This document shows, one piece after another, positions 45,800 through 55,630 of a stretch of 64,000 bases of DNA. The stretch covers positions 9,357,118-9,421,117 of the forward strand of contig NC_051452.1 of NCBI RefSeq assembly GCF_001649575.2, in the 5' to 3' direction. A program made the position numbers and the translations under genes. Each line of letters opens with the position of its first letter. Positions within the stretch are counted from its first letter, which is position 1. The notes beneath the pieces are model-generated. The model was given only the letters and a program-made list of their open reading frames with translations. It ran no database searches and was not told the origin of the DNA. The stretch is from Kryptolebias marmoratus. Lineage: Eukaryota; Chordata; Actinopteri; Cyprinodontiformes; Rivulidae.

Positions 45800-48700
45800 T
45801 CACACATTTCCATCTCCACTTTTTGTCTCTTCGACCGGAATGAGCACGATGAGCCGCCGAACGTCACGGTGGAGGACAGTGGCAGGAATTTTAGTTTTCT
45901 TTTGTGTCCGGTTTGTAGGTCTGATTGGGACTGGATAGCTTGGATAGATTTGAATGTTAGCATCTCTGACAAGTCCTTTTGAGTCCTCATTGACTTGCAC
46001 CACTCTGCCCAGTTTGTATTGACCTCTTAGAGCGTTTTGGTCAGCCACCAAAACAACATCTCCAACAGCCACATTCCTTTCCTTTGTATGCCACTTGCCT
46101 CTCACAAATAAGTTAGGTCCCGCCAGCTGACTCCATTTGATCCAAAACTTCTTCACCTCTGATTGGATGTTTTGGAGTCTTTTGAACGAATATCTTTCGA
46201 AGTCAAAGCTGGCGATGTCACCTTTTGTGCTTGTCCGTCCAAGGAGAAGGCTGTTTGGGCTTATGTATTCAATACAATCTTCCCTGCTTTGGACCCGGGC
46301 GTCGATCGGTCTTTCGTTGACAAGGTTAGCAGCCATGAAGAGGAATGTTTGGAACTCACTCCATGTGAAAGTGTTTTCACCAGTAAGGTTGGACAGGGCT
46401 CTTTTGACCAACTTAACTGCTGCCTCGGCTGCGCCGTTTCTGTGAGGCGAGTTTGCTGGATGTATTTTCCATTCCCACTCTGTTCCATGTTTCGCTGCTT
46501 CACTCTCAAGTTCTTGCTTGTTTATCTTGTCGAGATATTGATATAAGTTTTTTAATGCAGGCTTTGCGCCCACGAAGTTGGTACCTGGGTCAGACCAGAG
46601 CTTTTTTGGGTGACCCCTGAGTGCCGTGAACCTCTGGTAGGCCAGCAGGAAACCCTCTGAAGACTGGTCACTTGCAATGTCTGTGTGGATTGCTCTTGAT
46701 GCCATGCAGCAAAACACAACACCCCATACTTTCATAGTAGTCCTTTTCTTTATCTCATTCTTTACTGTGTATGGTCCAAAAAGGTCTAGGGTTGTGTATT
46801 CAAATGGACGAGCTGGACTCACTCTTTCTGGTGGAAGGTCACTCATGAACTGTTGACAAGTCTTTGCTTTATACTTTCGACAGACAATGCAGTTGTCAAC
46901 AACCTTTTGGGCTAGTCTCCGACCTTTGATGACCCATGCCTTTTTCCTCATCCTCAAGAGAGTTCCTGCAATGCCCTCGTGGTTTGCTTTATGGGCCTCT
47001 CTTGCAAGCAGAGTCGAAAGCCAGTGCTGGAATGGAAGGATGGGTACAGCAGTTTTCTCTTCTAAGTATGATTGGTATCTTCCACCACACATAAACACAC
47101 CATCCCTGTTCTTGTAGACAGTCAGTCTCTTGAGCGTCAGATCAGGAACTTCTTGGTGTTCTTGAGCGGCAAGGACAAGGTCCATGAAGGCATCCTGATG
47201 CTCCTTAATACCGAGTACTTGTGTGTGGATTTTGTTTCTCCTGAGCCAGATTTGGGCAGCCCTCCAAACCCATGCCACAGTTTTGATCAGTTTCTGGAGA
47301 CTGCTGAAGTTTTCCACTTTGATCAGTTTGTTTACCCAAGTGTTTGGTTTTCTTCCTCTCGTGAGCTTGTCTTGTATTACAGTATTTGGTTTGTTTTGTT
47401 TTGTCTGACTTCTGGTGACAGTGTGGGTGAAAGATTTTCTTTGAAGGCGATCAACATTGCCCTTTACTTGTGCAGCGACTTCTCTGGGTGATTTCATTGG
47501 CCACTCTTCAGTTGGCAGTTTTAGGAAGTCAGGACCATTCTGCCAAGTTGAGTCTTCCTTTAAATTCTGAGCAGAACTTCCCCTTGTGATTATATCTGCA
47601 ATGTTTAGTTCGCTCGGAATCCAAAACCAATCATCCACGGGTGCAGTTTTCTGGATCTCCCCAATTCTATTGGCGAAAAACGTCTGATACCCGTAGCTGT
47701 CCCTTTGGATAGCACCAAGTACTGTTTGGCTATCAACAAGATGAAACCATCTTTCCACTTGCAGTCTCAACTGTTTCTCAAAGTACTTGCGGAGTCTAGC
47801 TGCAAAAACAGCTCCACAGACTTCGGCTTTCACAGCTTCCCCCTTCTGGTCCAGAGGTGTTAGTTTTGCCTTGGCTTCAACCAGCCTCACTGTGACTCCA
47901 TGAGCAGTAATCCACTTCAAATACATCACAGCACCGTATGTTTGGTCACTCCCATCAGAAAATGTTATTGCAACTGGTGCTTCTTTAAAACCAGCTGGGG
48001 TTATGCTTCTGGTGAACTTTATCTGATTCAAAAGAACATATTCTTCGAAGAGTTTAATTGCCTCCTCACGGAGAGCTGCAGAGAGTGGAGTGTCCCAGGT
48101 CTCCTGTGTCATTTTCCCTCCGCCAGTCTCCTGGAAAGCTCTTCTCACCAGTATTGCACCTTTTTGTTTAAGTGGGGCTACTAAGCCAATGGGATCATAG
48201 AGCCCGGCCACTTGGCTCAGTAGTTCTCGTCGGCTTAGAGGGTTTGGGGTTTCAGTCCTTATCTCGTCTTTGGTAAGATTCTTGCCAAGCCTCATTTTCT
48301 TTTTCTTTTTTGAAAAGTTTATCGATGCGAGCAAATACAGTGTATCCTCTTGTGCATCATAGCCAACCCCCAGAGCTTTATTGTCTTCGTCTCTCATTTG
48401 ATTGGGAAGAATGAGCTTCTTGCCTTGAGGGGTGTTCTCTGATTGAACTTCAGGACCATGTTGCCTCCCACTTTGGTATGACCAAACCCAAGGTTTGAGA
48501 AAAAAGCCTCCAGCATTTAAGATTTCTTCAACCCCCTCAGTTATTTTGGCCAGAGTTTCAAAGTTGTTGTGGGAAGTGAGTATGTCATCCACATAACTGT
48601 CTTCATCTAGGACTCTGCGTTCTTCGATCAGATGAGTGAACATGGAAAGCTTAGCAGTTTCTCTCATTGCCACTTGCGCTATGCATCCTGCTGGCCTGTC

Positions 48701-49477
48701 TCCAATGTTTACTCTTGTGATTGCGTACTCCTCAATCTCATCCTCAGGATTGTCCCTCCAGAGAAATCTGTGCAAGTGCATCTCACGGTCTTCAAGCCAG
48801 ACTGAATTGTACATCTTCTTGATGTCTCCTAAGGCGGCATGAACACCTTGTCGAAACCTGAGAAGCACAGCTCTGATGGGGTTCAGAACATCTGGTCCTT
48901 TGAGCAGAATGTCATTCATGCTTTGACCCCTGTATTTTTGGCTGCTGTTCCATACCAATCGTACAGGAGTTGTCACAGAATGAGGGTTTGGGGCAATCAG
49001 ATGACTGACATACCAAACGGGGCCTTTCCAATTATTTTTCATGTCTTCAGTTAGTTTGATTGCTGCATGTCTCTCTACCATTTCATGAACTTGGTTAGTA
49101 TACGCAGCTTTCCATTGTAGGTCTTTGCTTAGTTGTTTTTCTGTTTTTAAGAATGTGGCATGGACTGCACCTCTGTTATTTGGGAGTGAAAGCGGGTCTT
49201 GTGTCCATGGATACTTTGCGTCCCAATGAGGTGAGTCAACATGAGCATCTCCTTTCACGTAAGTGAGTCCATCTTTGATGATCTCCAACTCCCGCTCCTC
49301 AGCCATTGTCATCTCTTTCCCTCCTGGCTGACAGTTGCCACACCGACATCCACCACATTTTGGCTCACATGAAGCGCCAATGCTCTCCCATCTCCACCAT
49401 TCCAAGAAGTTCTTTGCGGTATTGGCTGTAACCATGGTATTGGCAGTTTTTTTGTGGGATTGCAGTATCCGTTTCAA
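45800..49477 (-). CDS. BEL/Pao Pol: reverse transcriptase, RNase H, integrase
   Basis: 1225 residues. The first conserved block is a Cys cluster (CGGCRCGNCQPGGKEMT, near residue 40-57), a hallmark of fish BEL Pol. The reverse transcriptase spans about 130-330, with LGDIKKMYNSV (motif A) and YVDD near residue 295. RNase H follows at about 500-650 (TFSDGSDQTYG, VKAEVCGAVFAARL, LVDSQTVLGAI, ELNIADIITRG). An HHCC-type segment is near 850 (CIVCRKYKAKTC). The integrase DDE residues are visible in TTLDLFGPY, WSDPGTNFVGA and NGAAEAAVKLVKRAL (about 895-1015). A BEL C-terminal domain (DUF5641-like, VAVGDVVLVADQN) closes the protein. No env follows. The true N-terminus is uncertain, because the first ~25 codons overlap gag in another frame. 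Confidence 0.93.
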   Translation of the reverse strand: MKRILQSHKKTANTMVTANTAKNFLEWWRWESIGASCEPKCGGCRCGNCQPGGKEMTMAEERELEIIKDGLTYVKGDAHVDSPHWDAKYPWTQDPLSLPNNRGAVHATFLKTEKQLSKDLQWKAAYTNQVHEMVERHAAIKLTEDMKNNWKGPVWYVSHLIAPNPHSVTTPVRLVWNSSQKYRGQSMNDILLKGPDVLNPIRAVLLRFRQGVHAALGDIKKMYNSVWLEDREMHLHRFLWRDNPEDEIEEYAITRVNIGDRPAGCIAQVAMRETAKLSMFTHLIEERRVLDEDSYVDDILTSHNNFETLAKITEGVEEILNAGGFFLKPWVWSYQSGRQHGPEVQSENTPQGKKLILPNQMRDEDNKALGVGYDAQEDTLYLLASINFSKKKKKMRLGKNLTKDEIRTETPNPLSRRELLSQVAGLYDPIGLVAPLKQKGAILVRRAFQETGGGKMTQETWDTPLSAALREEAIKLFEEYVLLNQIKFTRSITPAGFKEAPVAITFSDGSDQTYGAVMYLKWITAHGVTVRLVEAKAKLTPLDQKGEAVKAEVCGAVFAARLRKYFEKQLRLQVERWFHLVDSQTVLGAIQRDSYGYQTFFANRIGEIQKTAPVDDWFWIPSELNIADIITRGSSAQNLKEDSTWQNGPDFLKLPTEEWPMKSPREVAAQVKGNVDRLQRKSFTHTVTRSQTKQNKPNTVIQDKLTRGRKPNTWVNKLIKVENFSSLQKLIKTVAWVWRAAQIWLRRNKIHTQVLGIKEHQDAFMDLVLAAQEHQEVPDLTLKRLTVYKNRDGVFMCGGRYQSYLEEKTAVPILPFQHWLSTLLAREAHKANHEGIAGTLLRMRKKAWVIKGRRLAQKVVDNCIVCRKYKAKTCQQFMSDLPPERVSPARPFEYTTLDLFGPYTVKNEIKKRTTMKVWGVVFCCMASRAIHTDIASDQSSEGFLLAYQRFTALRGHPKKLWSDPGTNFVGAKPALKNLYQYLDKINKQELESEAAKHGTEWEWKIHPANSPHRNGAAEAAVKLVKRALSNLTGENTFTWSEFQTFLFMAANLVNERPIDARVQSREDCIEYISPNSLLLGRTSTKGDIASFDFERYSFKRLQNIQSEVKKFWIKWSQLAGPNLFVRGKWHTKERNVAVGDVVLVADQNALRGQYKLGRVVQVNEDSKGLVRDANIQIYPSYPVPIRPTNRTQKKTKIPATVLHRDVRRLIVLIPVEETKSGDGNV

Positions 49478-51782
49478 GGTGCTTTGTCACCTCTTCATAC
49501 TTCACCGCTGCTACTCGCATTGATCGCGCAAAGTGAGTCTTGGAGTGATGTGCAGCCACCTCAACATGCTCAAAGAGATCAGGATGAGCACCACCGACTG
49601 TTTTACCGAGTGGGCTGTCCCACAGGACAAGATCCCCCACTACCTTTTCTCTTTGAGGTGCCAACCTTCCCTCCCGGTGACTTATTAGAAGCTCAATCTC
49701 ACTTGGACGCTGCAAGTCCTCCAATTCAACGTCTGGGAAGAAGTAGTGGAGTTTTTCAGCTTCTACTTCCTTATGCACCTGGGCGATTTCATCCAAGCCA
49801 TAGCACACCAGTTCATGTGATCGTTCTGACCCCTGTCCAGTTTTTATGCGCACTCTGAGGAGATACCGCTTTGTTTTGACAGACAGGGTCATTCCACCAA
49901 CACCATACAACATCAATGTCACCCTTTCACTTCTAAGTCGGAGTCTGTTGGCAGCTTTGTGGGTGATATAGTTTGTATCAGAAGCAAGGTCTATCAGTGT
50001 GCCAATCTTCTGACCCGCATTTGCAGTAACTTTTAGTAGCATTAAAATGACTGGTAACTCATCGAGTCCATTCTGGGCTGTGAGCTGTGAAGGTGGTGTG
50101 GTGCCTATTTGAGCACTTCCATTTGTGAAGGCTTTCCTGCATCTTTCTGCCATATCTGGGGACAGCTCCGACAGGAATTCTTCTTGCTCAGAGGTCAAAT
50201 TACTCTTCCTGTCACTACTTTTCTTGTCTCCATTCTTTTGAGCACTTTTGGGGCAGAGAAGATAATGGTGATTGTTGAGACCCCCTTTCTGGCATTCTTT
50301 GTTCCTGCAGATATATGTGCTCTTACAGTCACCTTCATCGGTATGCCAGCCAAGACAATTTGTGCAAGCACCAACACTTTTCAGAGTGGCTCTTTTTTCT
50401 GGTGTACTCATTGACTTGAACTTTCTACAGAAATAGAGCTTGTTTGAATGCTTGCCATCACCACAAATGTGGCATATACTTTCAAGTTCCCTTTTTGTAG
50501 TCTTGGTGGAGGCATACTTTTTATCCTGTTTTCTTGGGGTGCTGTCCATTTTGTCCACAACTTTCAACTGTTCCAATCTTTCCAGCACGTCTTCTTGTTT
50601 TTTAAGGAATGTGAGGAGTGAATCAAAGTGATTGTCGGGTAGTACCCCATTTTTGGGCTCCAACATGTGATTGAGCCAATCACGTTTCACAAAATCTGGA
50701 AGCTTGCTTTCTATTGTTTTTATTACAAGTGGATTTTTTAGTGCGCCAACACTGTTCAGGTCTGTCAGATCTGCAAGGGCCTTTTCAACAGACTGTATCA
50801 AGTCGATCACTTTGCGAGGCTGATTCCCTCGCACGGGTAGTATCTTATCAAGGTCCTCCAGGATCTCAATGACAATTGTGGATTTATTCCCGTACCTGTT
50901 TTCCAGTACCCTGAACATGTCCTCAGATGATGAGTAGGTTGACAATCGTAAGTCTTTCACTATCTTGTCTTCTACACTGTCCAGCAGCTGTAGCTTTCGG
51001 ACTTCAGCTGACCCCGTTGGTTCACCCTGCCTTTGTAAATTCTCCCAGTCTTTTTTCCATCTGTGAAAGTCTCTTTTATCACCGCTGAATCTGGGCAGTG
51101 AAGTGGGCTTAATTTTGACCACTGCAGACACGGTTGCAGGTGGGGCAGGCCCCCCATTAGCAGCAGACTGCTCTGAAACATGCCTTGCCGTTACGAACTC
51201 TGCCTTCCTCAGTTCAAGTTTGAGTTTCACTGTCTTCAGTTCGAAAATTCTGTCATTAAGAGTCCTCCGATCCTCTCCAGGAATCCATCTCTCCCACTCC
51301 TGCATTGTAGTGACAGTGTTTTTTAGTCGGCTCTCCAAAATTTCCATGTGGACAACATAACTCTCATAGTGCTTGCTCAACACTCGTAGATCACTTGTTC
51401 TTTCCGCAATCTCCTCCGTTTCCACGATTGAAGATTGAACTTCCTTTTTTCCATATTTTGACCACAAGGTTGTCTGTACATTGTTTCTGATGAGTTTGAA
51501 AGTCTCCTCAGCATCTTCACCATATTTTTCAATCTCCTCTTGTAACTCATGCATTCTTGGCTCTTCTTCCTTTAATTCTTCTTCAGTCAAAGCAGCCAGA
51601 TAATTGTCATTAGCTCCATGTAGTTCTGCGAGAAGTTCAGACAGTTTGTTGAATTCATCCATCAACTCTCCTTGTATCATCGCGTTTGCATTACGTTTAA
51701 TTAAGTTCACTTGTCTCGTGAAGAGGCTTTTTGCAGTTGTGCGCTCTTTCTTGAGTTGTTTTATTGACTTGTCTTCAGCCAT
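49365..51782 (-). CDS. BEL/Pao Gag-protease polyprotein
   Basis: 805 residues, ATG at 51782. Residues ~1-200 are charged and helical (coiled-coil-like; KQLKKERTTAKSLF at the start). About 215-370 is the capsid-like DUF1759 region (RFSGDKRDFHRWKKDWENL). About 430-515 holds Cys/His clusters (CHICGDGKHS, ACTNCLGWH, CRNKECQKGG) resembling the zinc-knuckle region of BEL Gag. About 580-690 is a retropepsin-like domain (DUF1758 type) with LIDLASDTNYIT and a downstream GVGGM. The canonical D-[ST]-G triad is not present there. The last ~40 codons overlap pol, which is in the +1 frame. Gag would assemble the cytoplasmic particle and the protease would mature it. Confidence 0.88.
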   Translation of the reverse strand: MAEDKSIKQLKKERTTAKSLFTRQVNLIKRNANAMIQGELMDEFNKLSELLAELHGANDNYLAALTEEELKEEEPRMHELQEEIEKYGEDAEETFKLIRNNVQTTLWSKYGKKEVQSSIVETEEIAERTSDLRVLSKHYESYVVHMEILESRLKNTVTTMQEWERWIPGEDRRTLNDRIFELKTVKLKLELRKAEFVTARHVSEQSAANGGPAPPATVSAVVKIKPTSLPRFSGDKRDFHRWKKDWENLQRQGEPTGSAEVRKLQLLDSVEDKIVKDLRLSTYSSSEDMFRVLENRYGNKSTIVIEILEDLDKILPVRGNQPRKVIDLIQSVEKALADLTDLNSVGALKNPLVIKTIESKLPDFVKRDWLNHMLEPKNGVLPDNHFDSLLTFLKKQEDVLERLEQLKVVDKMDSTPRKQDKKYASTKTTKRELESICHICGDGKHSNKLYFCRKFKSMSTPEKRATLKSVGACTNCLGWHTDEGDCKSTYICRNKECQKGGLNNHHYLLCPKSAQKNGDKKSSDRKSNLTSEQEEFLSELSPDMAERCRKAFTNGSAQIGTTPPSQLTAQNGLDELPVILMLLKVTANAGQKIGTLIDLASDTNYITHKAANRLRLRSERVTLMLYGVGGMTLSVKTKRYLLRVRIKTGQGSERSHELVCYGLDEIAQVHKEVEAEKLHYFFPDVELEDLQRPSEIELLISHREGRLAPQREKVVGDLVLWDSPLGKTVGGAHPDLFEHVEVAAHHSKTHFARSMRVAAVKYEEVTKHLETDTAIPQKNCQYHGYSQYRKELLGMVEMGEHWRFM

Positions 51783-51856
51783 TGTTCCACTTGCGTCCTT
51801 GTTAGCACTGTTTGGTAGCCTTTTGCTTTTCCGTGTGCTGGCGCGTGGTTTTTGAC
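51783..51856 (-). other. BEL leader upstream of gag
   Basis: Short 74-bp segment between the terminal stub and the gag ATG. I could not find a convincing tRNA primer-binding site; the sequence after the stub begins GTCAAAAACC on the - strand. Confidence 0.6.
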
Positions 51857-51895
51857 TGTCAAGTTACCTGGATCCTGTGGAGAAATAACTTGACA
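51857..51895. repeat. 39-bp hairpin stub replacing the 5' LTR
   Basis: TGTCAAGTTA, a 19-bp centre, then TAACTTGACA: 10-bp perfect inverted arms with TG...CA ends. Its last 37 bp (51859-51895) are the reverse complement of the left terminus. Relative to the tail expected for a 5' LTR, the 19-bp centre is inverted. No tRNA-complementary primer site beginning TGG is visible just inside it. Confidence 0.8.
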
Positions 51896-51900
51896 TACAG
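51896..51900. repeat. BEL target-site duplication, right
   Basis: TACAG directly after the terminal ...CTTGACA, identical to 44640-44644. Confidence 0.8.
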
Positions 51901-54060
51901 TGTGATAGATCAACCGTAGTTTTTTGTAGCATTGAGCAGAGGATTGGGTCCCAGGAAGCTTGTTGGGACATTATGGCAGCTCTACTGCTGCATCCTTTCA
52001 TTGAACATGCTGTACTAAATACATTTAACTTGACTACTCATGGTCAGTGCTTTAATCAGATTTTTAGCAAATTTATAAATGACAACATCGTGGCTCCATA
52101 GAAAAAAATGTCACTTAGGCTTACACCAGATGGATGTTCTGCAATATAAACATGTCCTGGTCCAAGAAGAGTAATGTCAATAGAAGAGAATGAAAGTTGA
52201 GTATGGGGCAAACACATTTAAGCTCTAACGGTTATCCTGTCTATTGTGTGACAGCTGGTTTAAAAAATAAATAAAAAAGGTTTGGATGAAAGACAAAGAT
52301 TGGCATTTTTAGATATAAGATCAGACAACAGAAATGGTTCCTATAAGGTTAAAGGAGTCGTCAAGTTAACTTAAAAGTAATGTTTTATCAAACATTTATT
52401 AGTAATTACTTTATTAGCTGTAACATCAGTTATTAAATGCCAGTTTGATTGGTTTTATTATGAGATTTATAGTTGATTTTGTCATTGAGAACTCATTTTT
52501 AGTTTAAAAAAAACCCACCCCCACTGGTAATATTATTTTTTTTTACAAGAAAAAGTTTAAAAGTTAGTTTTTAAAAATTCATGTGAATCCAATGTCACCA
52601 CGACCCAAAGCAAAGTGACTGACAGTTTTTCAGTAGCTGAAAATTATGTGCTCTGTTTGAGAAATGTCACTCAACGCACTAAAGAAAATACCGACCTGCT
52701 CCCTGAAATTATCTTTTTTTTTTTCTGTTTTCACAGAATTGCTCTTTATTATTTGAAACATCCTTGATTTTTTTTCTCCCTTTTTAAAACATAATTATTT
52801 GCAGATTTTTAACAGATTATAGTTTGAGATCATGTTTCTTTTGAATACATTTTTATCCTTGTAATGATGACCAAAGGATCTTGGTTTCTCGGTAAAGTGA
52901 CTCGGACTCATTGAAAGACAAACATATGATGTCAGTGCGAATCAAACTCGAGCGGAAGCTTTTCCCAACACTCAAAATGTTCTGAATTGTTTCGCAGCCA
53001 GCAGCACTTTTGGCCTCCTGGGTAAAAAGGTTGTGTGGTTTAAGCAGGCTGCAAACTACAAGACCACCGTACTTTGGCTGTGTTTATCGCCCAGATTTCA
53101 TCAGGTCAAAATCTTGTTGTGGAGATCAAAACAGTCTTTGAAGTCTCACATACTCTTTTGATGTTTTTTTTAAAAAATCGGATGGCTGAAGGTTAACCAG
53201 TCACATTTTTAAACCGATGGTTTGGACAAAAAAAAAAAAAAAAAACGACCCATTTTTCTTCTTTTTGTAAAACGGATTGTCTCCATGTCAAAAGGTTGTC
53301 GTTCCTCATAAAAATAAAAGCCAACTTCGTAGAAAAACTTTAGAATTTACAGATCAGTTTGCTTTTTATTGAAGAAAATGTAATGTTGGACCTTTTTTAT
53401 TGGATGTTATTAGACAGCAAAACTGTCAAGAACTTTGTTAACCATCCAGCCTTTTCAGTTTCATTTCACTCATGTTTCCATGAGTTTTCTGAAAGATTTA
53501 ACAAGTTGAATCTATTGGTGATAAAGATGAACACCAAATGCAAAAACTAAAAGTGACATTTTTAGGAGTAAATCTACTCACAAAGTCATAAATCTTCGTA
53601 ACGGTGTTTGCAAAGTAGTGATTACTCAAGTCACTGGGTTTTTGTCTTGGGAACTTTGGTCCAAATCCTGTGAGAGACCTTGTTTTTCCTCCTAGGTAGG
53701 CTTTAGAGACCAGAGTTGAATTATTTAGATAATGACCGTTAGGAATTAAATGAATCAATACATGCGTACAACAAAAGAAAGAAACTAACTCCTTTTGAAG
53801 CCTTAAGGAAAGTTCATGGCTTGTTTCAGAATTTATACACTAAAGAAAATATTACACACCAAGGGCTGCAGTGAGGCACTGGAAAAGTTTTGCACTTTTT
53901 TTCCGTGTGTTATGTGATTCACTTCAGTTCTTTTTAAATCAATACTTCAGCTCTCGGGTCTTCATGATTTGAAATCAAATGAGCCACTGGTATGTCGGGT
54001 CACATCCTTCTGTGATTGGATGCACCACCTGTGGAGGTTGAAGGCTTAAGCATTGTTGCT
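51901..54060. other. Unassigned flank of the BEL insertion
   Basis: AT-rich, homopolymer-rich (A19 at about 53228-53245). No feature recognised. Confidence 0.5.
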
Positions 54061-54400
54061 TGCCGCCATAATACTGTAACTGCCTTTGCCTGTGTTAGCA
54101 AAATATTTCATTAAACCTCTTTGCTGGATTTTTAATAAAACTCAAAGTAATCATTGGATGAACATCAACAACTTAACCTTTGGAGTAAACCTGATTTAGG
54201 GTTGCCATGACAACCAACTGACCTTATCAAACATAAAATTAGCTGTAGCTCAGTTACTGTTTTACATACTGAGCTAAAATTTAGTCTAATAGTAGCTGAC
54301 AGTCATTCACAACTCGTAGTTTGAGCTGAAACAGTTCTTTGCTTTTAAATTTTAAAATGCAACGCAGCAGGTGAAATCAATTTTTTCAAAAACTGCTACT
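54061..54400 (+). repeat. DR1 copy 12
   Basis: TTAGCAAAATATTTCATTAAACC, CAAAGTAATCATTGGATG, AACCTTTGGAGTAAACC and GTAGCTGACAGTCATTCACAAC. The YY1-like block is mutated to GTTGCCATGACAAC (54201-54214). Confidence 0.8.
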
Positions 54401-55274
54401 TTCACTGAATTACCTATATAGCAAACTTTTTTTTATTACGTTATTAAGCTTCCTTTTTCAGCCAAATTCACTGATCGATGAGACGAGTGTAACGTCTTTT
54501 CTAATGATCAGTTTCTCACTTTTTATGAAGCGATTTTCATTTAAATGAACCCTGCTTGGCTAACACTACACAACATATTTTACACAAGCTCAGGATGAAG
54601 CATATTGCCCTGTTAGTATAGAGACACTAATAAAATATGCATGTAAAGAACATAACAAATGAACAGAAGTGCAAACACATTTGACATTTTCACCCACTAA
54701 TGCAGGCTAAGGAGCTCCTTCTTCATTTTTCTCCAGTTATACAAACCAGCTGGATCAGGTTGGGGTGTGTCTGTCTTTAATAAAAGATTTCTCCCCCAGC
54801 ACTGTCTGCCTCACATACTAAATAAATTCACAAGCCACACTTGACATTCCTGCAATGTTTCCCCCACACAAGCTGCAGTCCAGGTAATTTAAATGGCTAA
54901 ATGACACAATTTACGCAATGAGATGAAAGCATTTGTGCCACGATTGGCCTGTGGACACAAAGCAGAAGGTCTTTTCTATAAACAAACACACAAAAGGTTG
55001 AAAATGCAGACACACTGGGTAAAATTTAGTAATATTTTTCACGCTTTGCTGATTTTGTTCAGTCTTCTACCTTTTTTAAAACGACAAATTTCATCCAAGT
55101 AACGTGTGTTGGAACGGATTTCTTTCTAAAAGACGTGTCAAAAAGGTATCAATTGATGAACACCGAAGCAGTTAAACTCATCAGATTTTCAGTTTCAAAA
55201 CTCAAATTTCATTCATTACATTTTTAAATTTTTCACAAAAGAAAACCTTTTCATTACCTGAGTCATGTCAAGTA

Positions 55275-55630
55275 GGATCATCTTATAAAGAGAACGGTTG
55301 TAGCCATTTTGGTCAAAACTTAAAATGTTTTCTTCAATCTCGGGTGATATTGTTAGCTGTTAGTATTCAGAGCATAAATAAGGGAGGACTCACCTACTAC
55401 CACAACAAGTTTTAGCTCAATATCTGTAAAATCGGCTGAGTTATAGTCATCTTAGTTAAAAATGTCAGGTGACCGTGGTTGCCATCTTGAATTGGTTCGC
55501 CTCTAGAGGTTAATCAGTTGTAAATGTGCATCTGATGATTACTTTGGGAGTTTCATTAAAATCTTCCACTGACAAACAAACATGTGCTCAGACTTGGGCA
55601 AATCGTCCATTTGCCTTCAGGGCAGGTGAT
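55275..55630 (-). repeat. DR1 copy 13
   Basis: Inverted CTACTACCACAACAAGTTTTAG, CAATATCTGTAAAATCGGCTG, TTGCCATCTTGAATTGG, TAATCAGTTGTAAATGTGCATC and GAGTTTCATTAAAATC. Confidence 0.85.

Larger units (their letters stand above)
44645..51895 (-). mobile_element. BEL/Pao retrotransposon with inverted-repeat outer ends
   Basis: A 7.25-kb element transcribed on the - strand. It runs from the right: 39-bp terminal stub, 74-bp leader, gag-protease (49365-51782), pol (45800-49477), a purine tract (45764-45773) and a probable 3' LTR (44645-45763). The ends are TG...CA and are flanked by an identical 5-bp direct repeat TACAG (44640-44644, 51896-51900), as expected for integrase-mediated insertion of a BEL/Pao element. 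The unusual point is that the outermost 37 bp at the two ends are perfect INVERTED repeats. No full 5' LTR exists, since gag starts only 113 bp from the right end. Both coding regions are long and uninterrupted apart from the gag/pol frame change, so the copy looks young. Confidence 0.88.

Noticed and set aside
49446..49452. A-AAA-AAC heptamer in the gag zero frame, a classical -1 slippery site
   Set aside because: A -1 shift there enters a frame that is not pol; pol is +1 relative to gag. The heptamer is probably incidental to the A-run.
44645..51895. DNA transposon (Ginger- or Polinton-like) because of TIRs and an integrase
   Set aside because: Gag, protease, RT and RNase H of BEL/Pao type are all present, with a purine tract and LTR-like left arm; the TIR is better explained as an altered LTR end.
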